Assembly: GCA_001603335.1 (NCBI GenBank)
Contig: LUYR01000302.1
Span: 1 to 10,197, forward strand
DNA: 10,197 nucleotides
Direction of reading: 5' to 3'
Source of the DNA: Rhodospirillales bacterium Alpha_05
GTDB lineage: Bacteria > Pseudomonadota > Alphaproteobacteria > Rhodospirillales > Rhodospirillaceae
Both the position numbers and the translations under genes were made by a program. Numbering within the stretch: position 1 is the stretch's first letter; each line of letters begins with the position of its first letter. A model generated the notes under the pieces. The model was given only the letters and a program-made list of their open reading frames with translations. It did not search any database and had not been told where the DNA came from. Shown here piece after piece: positions 1-8,627 of the stretch.

Positions 1-2
1 GC

Positions 3-416
3 GAGCGCCGACGCCCCGAGGCCATCGCCGCGCTCAAGGCCAACGTGATGCGCCAGGAGGGCGCGGCGGGGGAGCGCGAGCCGAACGCCTTCCTCAAGCT
101 CGACGAGGAGTTCCACCGCCTGCTCGCGGTCTGCGCCGATCTCGAAATGGCGTGGACGATCATCGAGGACGCGAAATCCCACATGGACCGGGTGCGCTTC
201 CTCAGCCTGCCGCAGACCACGCCGCTCGCCGCGCTGGTGCGCCAGCACAAGGCGATCGTCGCCGGGATCGAGGCGGGCGACACCGCCGCGGCGCTTGCCG
301 CGCTCACCGAGCACTTCGGCGAGATCGACAAGTCGCTGCCCGCGCTCGAGGCGGAGTTCCCCGAGCTGTTCGATCACGACGAAGCGCGCCCCGAGGCGAA
401 GGCCGCGGCGCGCTGA
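3..416 (+). CDS. GntR/FadR-family transcriptional regulator, C-terminal part (5' end outside window)
   Basis: This is an open frame entering from the left edge and ending at TGA 414-416, with about 137 residues visible. It matches the all-helical FCD effector-binding domain of FadR-subfamily GntR regulators. The helix with DEEFHRLL is the typical first metal/ligand-binding helix of this domain. Later histidines in VRQHKAI and LTEHF fall where the family has its Asp/His metal-binding set. The N-terminal winged-helix DNA-binding domain must lie upstream of the window, so the ATG/GTG pair near base 45 is internal and not the start. Members usually repress catabolic or transport operons and release DNA on binding a carboxylic acid. 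The ligand and targets cannot be told here. The stop lies 24 bases from the end of the convergent carboxypeptidase gene, and no terminator is visible between them. The family call is firm; the function is open. Confidence 0.85.
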   Translation, partial: ERRRPEAIAALKANVMRQEGAAGEREPNAFLKLDEEFHRLLAVCADLEMAWTIIEDAKSHMDRVRFLSLPQTTPLAALVRQHKAIVAGIEAGDTAAALAALTEHFGEIDKSLPALEAEFPELFDHDEARPEAKAAAR

Positions 417-440
417 AAATCCCGAATTCCGGTCAGAAGA

Positions 441-1841
441 TCAGGGGCGGAGCACCATGCACGCCCGCGATTCCCGCTTGAGCTGGGCGCAGGCGCGCTG
501 CGCATCGTTCGCCGAGAGGCCGACGACGCGGGCGCGGTAGAGGGTGCGGGTGTTGGCGGTGAACGGCTCGATCCGCACCGCGGCGGCTGCGGCGGCATCG
601 GCGGTCTGCACCGCCATCGCCGACGAGGCGGCGGTTTCGGCGGCGCGACGGTCGGAATACGCGCCGACCTGGATCGCCCAAGCGCCGGCCTGCGCCGACT
701 TGTGCACCGGCACCGCCGAATGCTGGAGCGCGGCGACGGTGGTGAGGCGCTGCGGCGGCGCGGGCTTGCGCGGCGGCAGCACCGGGCTTTGGCCCGAAGC
801 GGCGGAGGCGATGCCGACGCTCGGCGGCACGAACGACGAGGTGATGTCGGTGACGATGCTGGCGCTGGCGTCCGCGTCGCCCTGGGCGGTGCTCGCCGCT
901 TCGATGCCTTCTGGGGCGGAGGCGACTGAGATTTCGTTCTTCGGGTTGAGCGGCGGGCGCGGCGTCTTGGCGCTGGCGTAGGCGACGTCGGCGAAGCCGC
1001 GGTCGAGCAGGTCGGCGGTGCGTTGGTCGCGCCAGCGCGCGGTGTTGCCGCCCATCACCACCGCGATCAGGCGGCGGCCGTCGCGCCGCGCGGAGGCCGC
1101 GAGGTTGAAGCCCGACGCCGCGATGAAGCCGGTCTTGAGGCCGTCGGCCCCGGGATAGCTCTTCACCAGGTTGTTGTGGGTCGGGATCACCTGGCCTTCA
1201 TACTCGAACTCGGTCAGGCTGAAGTACTTGTAGTACTTCGGGAAGTCGCGTTGCAGCGCGAGCGCGAGGCGGGCGAGGTCGCGCGCCGTGGTGACCTGTT
1301 GCTTGTTCGGCAGGCCCGAGGCGTTGCGGTAGACGGTGTGCGACATGCCGAGGAGCTGCGCCTTGCGCGTCATCCGCTTGGCGAATTCGGTTTCGTTGGG
1401 CGCGAGGTTTTCCGCGATCGTCACCGCCACGTCGTTGGCCGACTTGATCACGATCGCCTGGATCGCGGTCTGCACGGTGATCGTCTCGCCGCGGCGCAGC
1501 CCGAGGCTCGACGGCTGCTGGCGCTCGGCGCGCGGCGTCACCTTCAAGGGCGTGCGGAGGTTGACCTTGCCGGTCTCCATGTCCTCGAAGAGGAGATAGA
1601 GGGTCATCATCTTGGTCAGCGAGGCAGGGTAGTTCTGGTCGTCGGCGTGATCGGCGAAGAGGGTCTGGCCGGTGTCGGCGTCCATCACCAGCGCCGCGTA
1701 CTTGGCGTGGGCGGAATGCCCCGACAGCACGAACATCAGGCCGACCAGCGCGAGCAACGGAAAGCGGAGACGGCGACGCATTGCCGGAACGAGGTTCGTC
1801 CGGAGGCGCGGGGAGGCTTCTGCCGTCACGCGCTCGATCAT
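441..1841 (-). CDS. D-alanyl-D-alanine carboxypeptidase (peptidase S11) with C-terminal SPOR domain
   Basis: A 466-residue low-molecular-mass penicillin-binding protein that removes the terminal D-Ala from peptidoglycan pentapeptides in the periplasm. An Arg-rich start followed by a hydrophobic core (about residues 21-46, ending SGHSAHA) forms a signal peptide. All three S11 active-site motifs are present: SLTK at 74-77 (nucleophile Ser74), SAN at 134-136 and KTG at 236-238. After the catalytic domain (to about 290) comes a Pro/Ala/Ser-rich linker. A SPOR domain follows at about 386-465, starting WAIQVGAYSDRRAAE; SPOR domains bind denuded septal glycan, so recruitment to the division site is inferred. 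The E. coli DacA-type C-terminal beta domain and amphipathic anchor are not seen. Start 1841 was chosen because a purine-rich GAGGGTGAG precedes it. An ATG at 1781 would give a shorter, more standard signal peptide but has no clear ribosome-binding site. The frame stays open to 2066, inside the neighbouring gene's leader, which is unlikely to be coding. Confidence 0.93.
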   Translation of the reverse strand: MIERVTAEASPRLRTNLVPAMRRRLRFPLLALVGLMFVLSGHSAHAKYAALVMDADTGQTLFADHADDQNYPASLTKMMTLYLLFEDMETGKVNLRTPLKVTPRAERQQPSSLGLRRGETITVQTAIQAIVIKSANDVAVTIAENLAPNETEFAKRMTRKAQLLGMSHTVYRNASGLPNKQQVTTARDLARLALALQRDFPKYYKYFSLTEFEYEGQVIPTHNNLVKSYPGADGLKTGFIAASGFNLAASARRDGRRLIAVVMGGNTARWRDQRTADLLDRGFADVAYASAKTPRPPLNPKNEISVASAPEGIEAASTAQGDADASASIVTDITSSFVPPSVGIASAASGQSPVLPPRKPAPPQRLTTVAALQHSAVPVHKSAQAGAWAIQVGAYSDRRAAETAASSAMAVQTADAAAAAAVRIEPFTANTRTLYRARVVGLSANDAQRACAQLKRESRACMVLRP

Positions 1842-1891
1842 GGCACTCACCCTCAAGACATACCAAACCGGGAGCGCGACCGTCGCGGCAT

Positions 1892-1910
1892 CCCCCTTTC
1901 GCGCAGGGGG
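1892..1910. other. Perfect inverted repeat in the carboxypeptidase leader
   Basis: Six-base GC arms (CCCCCT at 1892-1897 and AGGGGG at 1905-1910) enclose a seven-base loop. The element lies about 50 bases upstream of the carboxypeptidase start at 1841. No T-run follows on either strand, so it is not an intrinsic terminator. It could be an mRNA leader hairpin or an operator; the sequence alone does not decide. Confidence 0.4.
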
Positions 1911-1972
1911 CTCCCCCCCGCAACACCTCGCCACCATACGGCATTGGCGACTCGGCTGTCTACGTCGTTTTT

Positions 1973-1986
1973 CGCAGTTTCCTGCG
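1973..1986. other. Short inverted repeat in divergent intergenic region
   Basis: The perfect five-base arms CGCAG (1973-1977) and CTGCG (1982-1986) flank a four-base loop, TTTC. A run of five T lies just upstream on the plus strand rather than downstream, so this is not a plus-strand terminator. On the minus strand the stem is followed by A residues, not T. The element sits midway between the two divergent genes and may be regulatory or incidental. Confidence 0.3.
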
Positions 1987-2004
1987 GGGTTCGCCGATAG
2001 GCCT

Positions 2005-2034
2005 GGATTCTTCGGCGACGAAGCCCCAGAATCC
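2005..2034. other. Nested hairpin just upstream of the exported-protein gene
   Basis: The outer arms GGATTCT (2005-2011) and AGAATCC (2028-2034) are perfect complements. Inside them an inner stem, CTTCG (2010-2014) with CGAAG (2019-2023), closes a GCGA tetraloop. The two stems share two bases on the left side, so they could form alternative folds or one bulged hairpin. The element ends 31 bases before the ATG at 2066, within the likely 5' leader. No T-run follows it. It is a candidate leader structure or operator; its function is unknown. Confidence 0.4.
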
Positions 2035-2065
2035 CTTGAACCAACACGGAAAGAGGTTTGAGGCA

Positions 2066-2779
2066 ATGGTAGTCAAGGTTTTGCGGGGCGTGGGCGCGGC
2101 GGTGCTGCTGGCGGCGATCGGCACGGCGTGCGCGCCGACCGGCGACGTTCAGGATCCGGCGGTGCGGCGGCTGACCTGGTTCTCGTACATCTCGGGCGAC
2201 GACATGCAGTGCGAGACCGGGATCGACCGGATGCGCCTCGTGCACAACGCGATCTGGGATGAGGACGTGCGGGTGGTCGAAGCCACCGAGGTGCCGGGCG
2301 CGGACGCGAAGGTGAGCGAGAACCTGCTTCTCCGCATCGACTGGACCGACATCCGCATCGACCCGGAAGCGCTCCGTGCGCCCTGGCGCGGCGAGGTGCG
2401 CGAGGGTGCTTGGAGCAAGGCGCAGTATGCGGCGGTGGTCGACGCGCTCAAGGTCGACGGTGCGTTCACGCCGCTCGCCCAGCCGCTCGCTCTCAAGGGG
2501 CAGGGGTTCTTCTGGACCGGGGCGGGCTGCGTCGACGGCAAGCGCTGGTTCCACGCCTGGGCCTACCCCTCGGCGGCCTACGACGCGCTGACCTTCCCCA
2601 AGGTTCTGGAAGGCTTGGTGCCGTCGGGCAAAGCCTTCGCGGTGGCCCACCCGATTGATCAACCCTACCCGGAGCAAAACCCGAAGGCCTCGCGGGATTT
2701 CACCATGAACGCCACTTCTACGGGGATTTCCGGGCGTTTGGGGCTGCCCCGCCCGCCGCTCAACCGCTTCCTCCCCTAG
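2066..2779 (+). CDS. Exported protein of unknown function, possible lipoprotein
   Basis: A 237-residue protein that I do not recognise. It starts with a basic residue and a hydrophobic stretch (VGAAVLLAAIGTACAP) typical of an export signal. Cys22 could be lipidated, but the preceding residues (Gly-Thr-Ala) are a poor lipobox because Leu/Val/Ile is missing at -3. A cleaved type I signal peptide is therefore also possible. The mature part is rich in Trp and other aromatics (LTWFSYISGDD, FFWTGAGCVDG, WFHAWAYPS). It carries two further cysteines, Cys49 and Cys155, that could form a disulfide in the periplasm. No catalytic motif or repeat is evident, and the C-terminal tail is Pro/Arg-rich and probably disordered. 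The start is supported by AAAGAGG about nine bases upstream of the ATG. The gene is divergent from the carboxypeptidase gene and 110 bases before clpS, so it is probably a separate unit. Confidence 0.75.
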   Translation: MVVKVLRGVGAAVLLAAIGTACAPTGDVQDPAVRRLTWFSYISGDDMQCETGIDRMRLVHNAIWDEDVRVVEATEVPGADAKVSENLLLRIDWTDIRIDPEALRAPWRGEVREGAWSKAQYAAVVDALKVDGAFTPLAQPLALKGQGFFWTGAGCVDGKRWFHAWAYPSAAYDALTFPKVLEGLVPSGKAFAVAHPIDQPYPEQNPKASRDFTMNATSTGISGRLGLPRPPLNRFLP

Positions 2780-2806
2780 GGTAGCGTCGGCGTCAGTTTT
2801 ATTAAC

Positions 2807-2833
2807 AGGGGCCCTTTCCGCGTCCTGGCCCCT
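2807..2833. other. Inverted repeat between exported-protein gene and clpS
   Basis: The perfect seven-base arms AGGGGCC (2807-2813) and GGCCCCT (2827-2833) enclose a 13-base loop. The stem is GC-rich but has no T-run on either side, so it is a poor intrinsic terminator. It could attenuate read-through from the upstream gene or act as an operator. It overlaps the proposed clpS promoter. Confidence 0.35.
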
Positions 2834-2842
2834 ATCCCATAT
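2812..2842 (+). promoter_or_regulatory. Possible heat-shock (RpoH-type) promoter for clpS-clpA
   Basis: CCCTTTCC at 2812-2819, a 15-base spacer, and TCCCATAT at 2835-2842 resemble the sigma-32 pattern CCCTTGAA / CCCCATNT. The -10 matches at seven of eight positions; the -35 matches only in its first five bases. The position, about 45 bases before the clpS ATG, and the nature of the operon fit. The -35 is weak and no start site has been mapped, so this is tentative. Confidence 0.3.
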
Positions 2843-2889
2843 CAAATTTGGACGTAGCGGCGCGGGGGCGTCGCCAGGAGGCAAGGTCT

Positions 2890-3261
2890 ATGGAGCGATT
2901 TCGCGCGGTGTCCCAAACTCACAATCTACCGCGAATGGGGGACGAACGCTCGGCGGACGAAGACGACGGTCGTGTCGGTATTTCCGTACAAACGCGCGCG
3001 GTGGTGAAACGACCTTCGATGTACCGCGTTCTACTACTGAACGACGACTACACCCCAATGGAATTCGTGGTTCACGTTCTCGAGCGGATTTTCAACAAAA
3101 GCCATGAAGAGGCTACGGAAATCATGCTCAAGGTGCACCACCGGGGGGTCGGCGTCTGCGGCGTCTTCACCTTTGAAGTCGCCGAGACCAAGGCGGGGCA
3201 GGTGATGGATCTGGCCAGACGCAACCAGCATCCGTTGCAGTGCACCATCGAAAAGGAGTAA
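2890..3261 (+). CDS. clpS: ATP-dependent Clp protease adaptor protein ClpS
   Basis: A 123-residue cytosolic adaptor that binds N-end-rule substrates (N-terminal Leu, Phe, Tyr or Trp) and hands them to ClpA. The folded core (about 40-123) is canonical: RPSMYRVLLLNDDYTPMEFV, then a helical segment, GVFTFEVAETKA and a C-terminal CTIEKE. The residues that grip the substrate amino terminus are present: Asn51, Asp52 and Asp53 of the NDD motif, Met57, and His83, corresponding to E. coli Asn34, Asp35, Asp36, Met40 and His66. The first 40 residues form a charged, poorly conserved extension, somewhat longer than in E. coli (106 residues in total). The start at 2890 is chosen because a full AGGAGG lies eight bases upstream; an in-frame TTG at 2848 lacks this. 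The stop overlaps an ATG of the clpA reading frame, which indicates translational coupling. Confidence 0.97.
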   Translation: MERFRAVSQTHNLPRMGDERSADEDDGRVGISVQTRAVVKRPSMYRVLLLNDDYTPMEFVVHVLERIFNKSHEEATEIMLKVHHRGVGVCGVFTFEVAETKAGQVMDLARRNQHPLQCTIEKE

Positions 3262-3266
3262 TGCCG

Positions 3267-5609
<2,343 letters not shown>

Positions 5610-5634
5610 CGCAGTTCGCCGGAGTGGGGGGAAG

Positions 5635-6447
5635 ATGACTGGACGGATCGGCGGGATCACCGCCATCGCGGCGGTATGCCTGGGCCTCGGCCTCGGCACC
5701 GCCGCTTTCGGCGGTACGGCGGAAGGCCGCGCCGCCTTGCAGGCGGGCGACTTCGCCACCGCGCTCAACCAGCTTGGGGCCGCCGCGCGCAACGGCGACC
5801 CGGTGGCGCAAAATCTCTACGCGACGATGTTGAAGGACGGACGCGGCGTCGCCTCACCCGACGCTGCGGCCGCGGTTGCGTGGTATCGCCGCGCCGCCGA
5901 GGCGGGCAACGCCGACGCGCAGCTGAACCTCGGCTTCATGCTGTTCCACGGCGACGGCGTGCCGCGCGACCGCGAAAGCGGCTTAATCTGGTACGAAAAG
6001 GCCGCCAACGCGGGGCTCGCGGCGGCCCAATACAACGTCGCCAAGGTCTACTGGGATGCCGACGGCGTGCCGCGCGATGCGGAAAAGGCGCGGCGGCTGT
6101 TCACCGCCGCCGCCGAGCAGGGGCTGGCTCCGGCACAGTTCGGCCTCGGCGTCGCGCTGCTCTCCCCGCCGAGGCCGGATGCGGCGGCGGCGTTCAACTG
6201 GTTCCTGCGCGCCGCGCGCCAGGGCGAGGCCCCGGCCTACGCCAAGCTCGCCGGGATGTATCTGCTCGGCAGCGGCGTCGCGAAGGACCCGGTGGCGGCA
6301 CATTCCTGGGCGCTGATCGCCGAGGCGGCGGGCGACCCGCTCGCCGCCCAACTGCGGATGAAGTTGGAGAACGATCTGACTCCGGAACAAAATGCCGCCG
6401 CCCGAACCCAGGCCGCGGCATTCGTCCCCCGTCCGGAACGTCCCTGA
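5635..6447 (+). CDS. Exported Sel1-repeat (SLR/TPR-like) protein
   Basis: A 270-residue protein with an N-terminal signal peptide (hydrophobic core at about 8-26, ITAIAAVCLGLGLGTAAFGG). It carries about five tandem Sel1-like repeats of 34-36 residues, beginning near residues 55, 92, 128, 164 and 198. The repeat hallmarks are clear: AQLNLGFMLFHGDGVPRD, WYEKAANAG, AQYNVAKVYW and AYAKLAGMYLLGSGVAKD. Such repeats form alpha-alpha solenoids that bind other proteins; no enzymatic motif is present. The gene starts 25 bases after clpA in the same direction, so co-transcription with clpSA is likely. The signal peptide, however, places the product in the periplasm, away from cytosolic ClpAP. The start has a purine-rich GGAGTGGGGGGAAG stretch directly upstream. 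The partner and function are not predictable, and the C-terminal tail is Ala/Pro-rich. Confidence 0.88.
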   Translation: MTGRIGGITAIAAVCLGLGLGTAAFGGTAEGRAALQAGDFATALNQLGAAARNGDPVAQNLYATMLKDGRGVASPDAAAAVAWYRRAAEAGNADAQLNLGFMLFHGDGVPRDRESGLIWYEKAANAGLAAAQYNVAKVYWDADGVPRDAEKARRLFTAAAEQGLAPAQFGLGVALLSPPRPDAAAAFNWFLRAARQGEAPAYAKLAGMYLLGSGVAKDPVAAHSWALIAEAAGDPLAAQLRMKLENDLTPEQNAAARTQAAAFVPRPERP

Positions 6448-6465
6448 TCCGGAAGTTCAGGTTTT
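6443..6465 (+). terminator. Weak terminator-like hairpin built from two convergent stop codons
   Basis: CCTGA (6443-6447) pairs with TCAGG (6457-6461), and TTTT follows at 6462-6465. The left arm contains the stop of the Sel1 gene, and the right arm contains the complement of the LOG-gene stop. A five-base stem with a nine-base loop and only four T is weak. It may stop some plus-strand transcription but is not convincing. Confidence 0.25.
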
Positions 6466-7041
6466 CGCGAGGCCATTCGGCCGCACCGGTGCCGGACGGA
6501 GGCGCATCGCCGCCAGCAGGTCTTGCGGCGTCGCGGCAACCTCGAGCGCAGCGCGGTGGCCGGGCTGGAGGAAGCCCTCGGTCACCATGTGGTCGAGGAA
6601 CCCGGCCATGCGGTCGTAGTAGCCCTCGACGTTGAGCACGGCGCAGGGCTTGGGGTGGAGGCCGAGCTGCCGCCAGGTCCAGACCTCGAACATTTCCTCG
6701 AGGGTGCCGATGCCACCCGGCAGGATCGCGAAGCCGTCGGAGAGCTTCGCCATCATCGCCTTGCGCTCATGCATCGAATCGACGACGTGGATCTCGGTGA
6801 GGGCCGAATGCCCGACCTCGCGCTCCATCAGGAAGCGCGGGATCACGCCGACCGCTTCACCGCCGTTCTTCATCACCGCATCCGCCACGCGGCCCATCAG
6901 GCCGACGTTGCCGCCGCCGTAGACGAGGCGGATTCCCGCCTCCGCCATCAGCGCGCCAAGGGCGTCCGCCGCCGCGCCATAGGCCGGTCGGATACCCGGA
7001 CTCGAACCGCAAAACACACACACCGAAACCAGTTCCGACAT
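6457..7041 (-). CDS. LOG-family nucleoside 5'-monophosphate phosphoribohydrolase (TIGR00730-type)
   Basis: A 194-residue cytosolic enzyme of the LOG (lonely guy) family, with a Rossmann-like nucleotide fold. Members hydrolyse the N-glycosidic bond of nucleoside monophosphates such as AMP or cytokinin riboside 5'-monophosphate, releasing the base and ribose 5-phosphate. The signature motifs are all there: CGSS at 11-14, YGGGNVGLMG at 41-50, MHERK at 90-94 and PGGIGTLEE at 108-116. Arg93 and Glu116 are the expected catalytic residues. Length is typical of the short (type I) class. Older annotations call such proteins lysine decarboxylases, which is incorrect. The start at 7041 is preceded by AGGGAG. 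The gene ends nine bases from the convergent Sel1 gene and is divergent from the permease gene. Whether the substrate in vivo is AMP, another nucleotide or a cytokinin precursor cannot be seen. Confidence 0.93.
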   Translation of the reverse strand: MSELVSVCVFCGSSPGIRPAYGAAADALGALMAEAGIRLVYGGGNVGLMGRVADAVMKNGGEAVGVIPRFLMEREVGHSALTEIHVVDSMHERKAMMAKLSDGFAILPGGIGTLEEMFEVWTWRQLGLHPKPCAVLNVEGYYDRMAGFLDHMVTEGFLQPGHRAALEVAATPQDLLAAMRLRPAPVRPNGLAKT

Positions 7042-7074
7042 CTCGACTCCCTGTCCGTTTTGATCGACGCGCGG

Positions 7075-7102
7075 ATACTACCGCCACAGCGGCACCGGGC
7101 AA
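7075..7102 (-). promoter_or_regulatory. Candidate sigma-70 promoter for the LOG-family gene
   Basis: Reading on the minus strand, TTGCCC (7097-7102) and TAGTAT (7075-7080) are separated by 16 bases. Four of six -35 bases and four of six -10 bases match the housekeeping consensus. Transcription would start near 7068, giving a leader of about 27 bases with a good ribosome-binding site. It is predicted by eye only. Confidence 0.35.
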
Positions 7103-7231
7103 GGCCGGAATCCGCCACTCGGGGGCATTCGCCGCGTGCGTCTATAGCTAACGTCTTGATTCGCTTTTTGCTGCATGAGAAAAGTATGGCAAGTGGCATA
7201 TCCAAAGGCCGCCCTACGGGAGACTTCCATC

Positions 7232-8569
7232 ATGTGGCTCATAGTGCTTCTGGTGCTCGCCATCGCGTTCATCATTTTCGCGACGGCAAAGCTCAAGCTT
7301 CACCCGTTTCTGGCTCTGCTGCTCACCGCGTTCGGCTTCGGCTTGCTTGCCGGAATGCCGCTCGGCGAGGTGGTGAAGTCGGTCAACGACGGGTTCGGCG
7401 GAACGATCGGCTATATCGGTATCGTGATCCTTCTCGGCTCGATCATCGGGTCGTTCCTGGAGAAGTCCGGCGGTGCCTGGCGGCTCGCCGAGAGCATTCT
7501 TTCCGTTACCGGCAAGCGCAACGTGCCGATGACGATGTCGATCATGGGCTACGTGGTGTCGATCCCGGTGTTCTGCGATTCCGGCTTCGTCATCCTTTCG
7601 TCGCTCAACAAGGCCCTGGCCAAGCGGGCGGGCGTGACCCTGGCTTCGGGCGCGATCGCCTTGTCGCTCGGTCTCTACGCCACCCACACCATGGTGCCGC
7701 CGACGCCGGGCCCGATTGCCGCCGCCGGCATTCTCGGCGCCGACCTCGGCCTGGTGATCATCTGGGGCCTGGTGATCGCCGCGATCGCGACCTTCGCCGG
7801 TTGGGTGTTCGCGGTGACCGTCGCCGCCAAGGTCGACGTGCCGCCCTACAAGGAAGGCGAGGAACCGACGCTGATGCCGTCGCTGGTCGACGCGCCGTCG
7901 CCGCTCAAGAGCCTGCTGCCGATCGTCCTGCCGATCCTGTTGATCGTGCTGCGTTCGATCGCGCTGTTCCCGACCAAGCCGTTCGGCACCGGCGTCGCGC
8001 TCCAGGCCCTCGACTTCCTCGGACAGCCGGTGGTGGCGCTGCTGATCGGCTTCTTCTTCGCCCTGCTGCTGCCGAAAAAGCTCGAAACCTCGATGCTCTC
8101 GGGTTCGGGTTGGGTCGGCGAGGCGGTGCTCGCCGCGGCGACGATCATCATCATCACCGGCGCGGGCGGCTCGTTCGGCAAGGTGCTGCAGAACTCGGGC
8201 ATCGCCAAGATGGTCGGCGAGCAGCTCTCCACCGCGCACCTCGGCATCTTCCTGCCGTTCATCATCGCGGCGGGGATCAAGACCGCGCAAGGCTCCTCGA
8301 CGGTGGCGATCATCACCACCGCCGGGATCATGGCGCCGCTGCTCAGCCCCCTCGGCCTCGATTCCGACACCGCGCGCGCCCTCGTGGTGGTGGTGATCGG
8401 CGCGGGCTCGATGGTGGTCAGCCACGCCAACGACAGCTTCTTCTGGGTGGTGACCCAGTTCTCCAACATGGACCCCAAGACCGGCTACCGCCTTCAGACC
8501 GGCGGCACCCTGGTGCAGGGTCTGGTCGGTGCGATCGCGGTCTGGATTTCCGCCGCGATCTTCCTCTAG
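7232..8569 (+). CDS. GntP-family permease (gluconate / organic acid:H+ symporter)
   Basis: A 445-residue inner-membrane protein of the GntP family, the same length as E. coli gluconate permeases. It is almost entirely hydrophobic helices, with a loop rich in charged residues near 200-230. Family-conserved stretches are clear: PVFCDSGFVILSSLNKALAK, YATHTMVPPTPGPIAAAG, GAGGSFGKVL, KTAQGSSTVAIITTAGIMAP and SHANDSFFWVV. Known members import gluconate, related sugar acids or D-serine with protons. The converging gene encodes a glycerate 2-kinase, so glycerate or another sugar-derived acid is a reasonable inferred substrate; specificity cannot be read from sequence. The start at 7232 (MWLIVLLVLA) is supported by CGGGAGA nine bases upstream; the frame extends to an ATG at 7175, which would add a polar stretch untypical for the family. 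A strong terminator follows the gene. Confidence 0.92.
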   Translation: MWLIVLLVLAIAFIIFATAKLKLHPFLALLLTAFGFGLLAGMPLGEVVKSVNDGFGGTIGYIGIVILLGSIIGSFLEKSGGAWRLAESILSVTGKRNVPMTMSIMGYVVSIPVFCDSGFVILSSLNKALAKRAGVTLASGAIALSLGLYATHTMVPPTPGPIAAAGILGADLGLVIIWGLVIAAIATFAGWVFAVTVAAKVDVPPYKEGEEPTLMPSLVDAPSPLKSLLPIVLPILLIVLRSIALFPTKPFGTGVALQALDFLGQPVVALLIGFFFALLLPKKLETSMLSGSGWVGEAVLAAATIIIITGAGGSFGKVLQNSGIAKMVGEQLSTAHLGIFLPFIIAAGIKTAQGSSTVAIITTAGIMAPLLSPLGLDSDTARALVVVVIGAGSMVVSHANDSFFWVVTQFSNMDPKTGYRLQTGGTLVQGLVGAIAVWISAAIFL

Positions 8570-8586
8570 GTCGTCCCCGCGCACGC

Positions 8587-8617
8587 AAAAACGCCGCCCT
8601 TCGGGGCGGCGTTTTTT
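8587..8617. terminator. Strong bidirectional intrinsic terminator
   Basis: A nine-base GC stem, ACGCCGCCC (8591-8599) with GGGCGGCGT (8604-8612), closes the stable loop TTCG. It is followed by a T-run on the plus strand and preceded by five A, which are five T on the minus strand. It lies between the stops of the permease (8569) and the glycerate kinase (8628), so it should end transcription of both convergent genes. Confidence 0.93.
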
Positions 8618-8627
8618 GTTTTGCGGA

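Noticed and set aside
1023..2000. 325-codon plus-strand frame antisense to the carboxypeptidase
   Set aside because: It is composition-driven. The opposite strand encodes all three S11 active-site motifs, and this frame has none of its own.
3..2066. The partial GntR regulator controlling the neighbouring carboxypeptidase
   Set aside because: The genes converge, and the regulator's own targets usually lie beside its 5' end, outside the window. No operator evidence links them.
7156..7190. Sigma-70 promoter for the permease using TTGATT and TATGGC
   Set aside because: The spacing is 23 bases, well outside the usual 16-18, and no better -10 lies at the right distance.
7187..7198. TGGCA direct repeat before the permease gene as a regulator operator
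   Set aside because: Two five-base copies two bases apart are too short to be meaningful in this composition. They do not form a palindrome of the GntR type.
7214..8584. 456-codon minus-strand frame antisense to the permease
   Set aside because: The translation is rich in His, Asp, Arg and Glu, which is the complement of hydrophobic transmembrane codons. No motif or ribosome-binding site was seen.
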